Assembly: GCA_001695595.3 (NCBI GenBank)
Contig: MBPM02000202.1
Span: forward strand, 1 to 64,000
DNA from: Plasmopara viticola
Lineage: Eukaryota > Oomycota > Peronosporomycetes > Peronosporales > Peronosporaceae
Length of the DNA: 64,000 nucleotides
Direction: 5' to 3'
Shown here piece after piece: positions 60,567 through 64,000 of this stretch. The notes under the pieces were generated by a model, which made no database searches, was not told the DNA's origin, and saw only the letters and a program-made list of their open reading frames with translations. The position numbers and the translations under genes were made by a program. The number at the start of each line of letters is the position of its first letter. Positions within the stretch are counted from its first letter, which is position 1.

Positions 60567-61514
60567 ATGAAGCGACGTTCTTTTCCAACGACTAGTACTG
60601 TGGAATCCCGACGATGTCGAATCGGGCCATTGTCAATGCAACGAGGCACTTTCAACCACAGTCCAGCACAGAAGCGGCTCCATGAAACGACTTCGTCGAT
60701 TCCAAGCACTGAAGCGATGATATCAACGGTAGACGACAGCCGGGACAAGAGTGACAGGGTTGAGTATAACGTAGAGTGTCGACGCCTTCGGAAAGAACTC
60801 GAAAATGTGTTGATCGATTACCAAACCCAACAAGAAGAAGTCGTGGCATTGCGAAAGCTGGCAAAGTCGCTCAAGAAAGAGGTGGAAAAACTCAATGAAC
60901 GGCAGCAACGTGAGACCTCTCCAAGCAGCAGTTCTAAACGTACACCCAGGCAACCACAGCACGTAGAGTCTCATACACTCTTGACGTTGCGAGCTCAAAC
61001 GGCAGGGCTACAAGAGGAGAATGCCGAGTTGCGTCGCTTACTAGAGCAATGCCACGACAAGCTTAAAGTGGCACGTATTTGTATCTCACAAAAAGTACCA
61101 GCTTATAAACTTGCGGCAGTGAAAGCAAAGGCCGAGCTGCAGTGTGTCACGAGCCAATTGCAACAAGAACGCGCTCATTCGGATCTTCTGGAACGACAAG
61201 CGGTGCGATGGAAAGCAAGACAAGATCAGGGACTCGCGCGGTGCTTACGTGAGCGTGACGACAAGGAGGAAGAAGAGCAAGAACACTTGGAAGCGAGTGA
61301 AAATGTATTACAAGAAAGAAAAGCTTTTCTACGACAATGTTTGAATCTCCAAAGAAGGAGGACTTCGCTTGGATCCGATCGAAGACGCAGCGATGAAGAG
61401 TGTAGCGAAATCTCGGTTTCAGATTCGATGAGTAAAGTACGAGACGAGTCGACGGAGGGTGTGTCCCCATCACCCACTTCCTCCTTGATACTCGACTCTA
61501 CCTTAAGATCTTGA
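60567..61514 (+). CDS. Coiled-coil protein of unknown function (315 aa)
   Basis: I do not recognise the family. The ATG at 60567 starts MKRRSFPTTSTVES and is the first in the frame. Residues about 1-65 are basic and Ser/Thr-rich. From about 75 to 275 there are heptad-like Leu patterns: CRRLRKELENVL, LRKLAKSLKKEVEKL, LQEENAELRRLLEQ and TSQLQQERAHSDLLERQ. They are interrupted by a Ser/Pro linker (PSSSSKRTPRQP). The C-terminus is acidic and Ser-rich. No membrane segment or signal peptide is visible. It could be a cytoskeletal or basal-body scaffold, but that is only a guess from the coiled coils and the adjacent IQ-motif gene on the same strand. Confidence 0.75.
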   Translation: MKRRSFPTTSTVESRRCRIGPLSMQRGTFNHSPAQKRLHETTSSIPSTEAMISTVDDSRDKSDRVEYNVECRRLRKELENVLIDYQTQQEEVVALRKLAKSLKKEVEKLNERQQRETSPSSSSKRTPRQPQHVESHTLLTLRAQTAGLQEENAELRRLLEQCHDKLKVARICISQKVPAYKLAAVKAKAELQCVTSQLQQERAHSDLLERQAVRWKARQDQGLARCLRERDDKEEEEQEHLEASENVLQERKAFLRQCLNLQRRRTSLGSDRRRSDEECSEISVSDSMSKVRDESTEGVSPSPTSSLILDSTLRS

Positions 61515-61621
61515 TCATGTAAATGCAATACTAGAAGCCGAAACCTCGTACGATACGTATGTCGCAAAGAATTAAAAGGTCACTGCATTCAAAGCATCTT
61601 AAGCAAAGCGTTAAGTGACCT

Positions 61622-63759
61622 ATGCCACGATTTAATAAGCATGAATTAGAAGAGTGCAAAAAGAGACGAGAACGATGGTTAGACACACATTTACCTCGTG
61701 AGCGTGCTGCTCAACGCCCCTATGCAAACTCGATCGATTATTACAATGTGCTTAAACTGCTTCAGCACGTATGGGATGGCGTAACTGAGATGTTGATGGC
61801 AAGGCCAACTTCTCCTCTTCCTTAGCTTGCAGACTATCTACGACGGGCGGCAAGTCAGATATCGTTGGCATTCTGCTTTGCGTTTTAAACTGACGCTTGA
61901 GCTTCCTTTCAACTCAAGTGCAAGCTTAAAAAGGAGGTCTTAACTACCGCGTCCGAGGCTTTGATCCTTGAAACGCATAAAAAGCGAAGAGCGCTTTAAA
62001 CCGCTCTTTCCACCGTCTTTGCAAACAACTGGAGTAGTGACGCGCGCAAAGTCCCATTCGATCATTCGATACCTTTGAAAACGGGTTTGGGGATGAGCAC
62101 GAAAATTTTTTCGACCAAGCTTCGTCTTGATCCCCTCGCTCAAAGTGATGTAGACTCGTACTTTGACAAAGGGATTGAGGATCTTGTCCGAGCATTGACG
62201 ACTTTGTTACTTGTGTCGCCTGAAACACCTGCTCTCTGGTTCGTCATGGATCTACGTCATTCTAATGAGAACGATGCATCGTCGTCGATAAATGCGCTTA
62301 ATGATGCATCTCCTCAGCGTGTCACTACAATTGTTGAGCTGACACGGAAATCAAAGGAGATACAACAGACGAAGACGCAATGCACACTCGACTGAAGACA
62401 ATGCAGCCTTTTTTTATTGACCTGAAGCAAGAGCTAGAGATAAGCAACCGATTTCTCGTCAAGTTCTCTGAATCCCACGTCACAACGAAGACCCAAGCTA
62501 TGATGGACGGATCTCCTGTGTCCTTTAATTTAGACAGCATTGAATGCTACCTGGCTATTTGTTACTTTCTAATTCCCTGTCGAGATCTGAGTTGCAAGTG
62601 CTTTGGCGAGCTGAAAAATTGTTAATGGAGACAGAAGAGCTTCACTGGAAGTTTTTGCTTCGTTCTCAATTCGAGCTCAATTCAGCAACGTTGATTCAAA
62701 GCATTTGGCGAGGTCACCAAGCGTTCACCGGCTTCAAAAGTCTTCCGAAATAGCGTTATCAAGCTACTACAGACATGCAACGCAACTGCTTTCATAGCCT
62801 CTTCAACCGAGCGACAACGTTGCCGCGTTAGTGTCAACGTGGACGAGAAGTCCTTGTTGCGCCCCGCGGCGCTCAAAAGTGCGCCATTACGTTACAAATT
62901 TACTCAAACAGAGACTTTCTAGTTGGCAATTATCGAATTAAATCGAAATCAAAACGCATTGCAAGCTCATGGACCTTGCCAGACACGATGAAGGATGTTC
63001 AGGTTTCACGACTGACGGAGCATTTTAACGCTTCCTACCGCGCAAGCTTTTTCAATTGAAAACCATGGAATCTTTTTCGAGCAAATGGAGTAATGTAGAG
63101 CCCACCTATCAACATGGCCTCTTTGTAGGGGTATCACTAAGCAAAGACGAGAAAGTGATCAACTCTGCGATCAATGTCGAGACACCTGCTGATCGTTTCG
63201 GGCTTATTGGCGTAGTGATGGACGGGATCGCGATGAAAGAACGAGTTCCTGTCTCTCCATTTACTGCCCGTTGGAAAAGCCTTCATGTCAAACGTAAAAA
63301 CTTCAAAGGAAGACGACAAACGGCTGTCTTTGGACTAATAGCTTCTCGAATTGTGATAAATGGAATTGACAACGACTGGATTCTGATGCGATCCGAAAGA
63401 CTTATGAACGCATTGAACGTGAAGATAGAGAAATCGAGGAAAGGCTTGGAAGTGCATGGCGACGTCAAAGGCGATAAGTGAAACAGCGAGAGCAACAACC
63501 GTTTGACGTTTATGACGAAGAGTCTCTAGAGCACATTTACGAGGATTTAGCTACCGGTCGCATCATGCGTCATGGTCATCCCATTCATAAACACAAAGAC
63601 GTTCAGCCTGTGATTAATGCTCGTAAACAAGAGTATGCAATTGACAAACAACGACAATGGGAAGCAAAACAAGTGGCGTGTGCTTGGCGAACGCAACAAG
63701 CTTGGCAAGATCAAAACGCCGATTTAGACTGCGGTTTCGATTCAGTTAACGACGATTAA
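61622..63759 (+). pseudogene. Decayed IQ-motif protein gene
   Basis: Successive coding-like pieces in different frames suggest one broken gene. They are a start at 61622 (MPRFNKHELEECKKRR), a piece from about 61930 containing a TAA at 61997-61999 and running to 62395, 62380-62625, 62544-62753 with an IQ motif (ATLIQSIWRGHQAF), 63056-63481, and a last piece that continues upstream of 63478 (REDREIEERLGSAW) across a TAA at 63474-63476 to 63759. A TAG at 61823-61825 closes the first piece, but a pyrimidine tract and AG there could also be a 3' splice site. Some breaks may therefore be introns, but at least two in-frame stops have no plausible intron around them. The family is not identified. Confidence 0.5.
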
Positions 63760-63883
63760 ACACCAGAAGATATATATATTACTTTCAAGCGACTAATTGT
63801 ATTGCTATAGCAGAGCTCAGATCCCGAAGCTGTCTGAAGATCAGGTCAAAACCAACGACAATTGGCTTCTATTCCGTCTCTTT

Positions 63884-64000
63884 AGCCTTTTTCTTCTTTT
63901 TCTTCGACTTTTTCTTTTCCGGCGACTGTCCGGCTTGTGCAACTTCAGCCTCCTCAACGTCTCGTTTGTGTTTCTTCTTTTCCTTCTTCTCCTTCTTCTC
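63884..64000 (-). CDS. C-terminus of a Lys/Glu-rich protein, cut by window edge
   Basis: The last 38 codons are visible on the minus strand, ending at the stop complement 63884-63886. They read as runs of Lys and Glu (EKKEKKEKKK start) with a short HKRDVEEAEV interruption and SPEKKKSKKEEKG at the end. Such tails occur in nucleolar proteins such as NOP56, NOP58 and DKC1, but also elsewhere, so no name is given. The gene body is outside the window. Confidence 0.65.

Noticed and set aside
1..64000. CRISPR array, bacterial operon or phage island
   Set aside because: No spaced short repeats or prokaryotic gene organisation. Introns, LTR elements and eukaryotic families dominate.

Overview
The window looks like nuclear DNA of an oomycete, most likely a plant-associated Peronosporales species. 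The evidence is a secreted S8A subtilisin family next to compact genes with 59-65 nt GT-AG introns (USP22/UBP8-like, ABHD18-like, CTNNBL1), Copia elements of one lineage, and a candidate oomycete-type Inr/FPR promoter. No ribosome-binding sites or operons are visible. The species cannot be fixed from the sequence alone.

Region 1 (1-50.5 kb) is a subtilisin-like protease array colonised by retrotransposons. Near-identical 3.34-3.36 kb units (gene plus spacer) repeat head to tail from base 1, so the array probably extends left of the window. Gene copies lie at 1185-2638, 4526-5980, 7881-9334, 11237-21598 (split by two Copia elements) and 23501-24956. A sixth copy is split between 31291-32045 (+) and 36835-37527 (-). 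An older diverged copy lies on the minus strand at 48535-50000. Only the second copy has an uninterrupted 484-codon frame with signal peptide, prodomain and catalytic triad. Copies 1 and 3 are damaged only in the signal-peptide region.

Six Copia elements sit in this array. Copia-1 (11600-16058) has one intact 1368-aa gag-pol and near-identical LTRs. Copia-2 (16399-20838) and Copia-3 (25859-30288) form a second lineage, broken by frameshifts or stops. Copia-4 (32046-36425) and Copia-5 (37528-41861, minus strand) are old, decayed and mismatched: each carries one 202-bp and one 146-bp-type LTR. This arrangement, a TSD (gttgc) shared across strands and the split subtilisin gene show an inversion by recombination between two oppositely oriented elements. 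Copia-6 (43861-48255) is a mosaic. The primer-binding site matches the anticodon arm of tRNA-Asn, suggesting a half-tRNA primer.

Region 2 (51.0-64 kb) is a housekeeping block with no retrotransposons recognised: CTNNBL1 (minus) head to head with a four-exon USP22/UBP8-like deubiquitinase, then a 3.3-kb gene-poor stretch, a five-exon ABHD18-like hydrolase, a coiled-coil protein, a decayed IQ-motif gene and the lysine-rich C-terminus of a gene entering from the right edge. CTNNBL1 belongs to the splicing machinery and USP22/UBP8 to SAGA. The protease array probably acts outside the cell, and no functional link between the two regions is visible.
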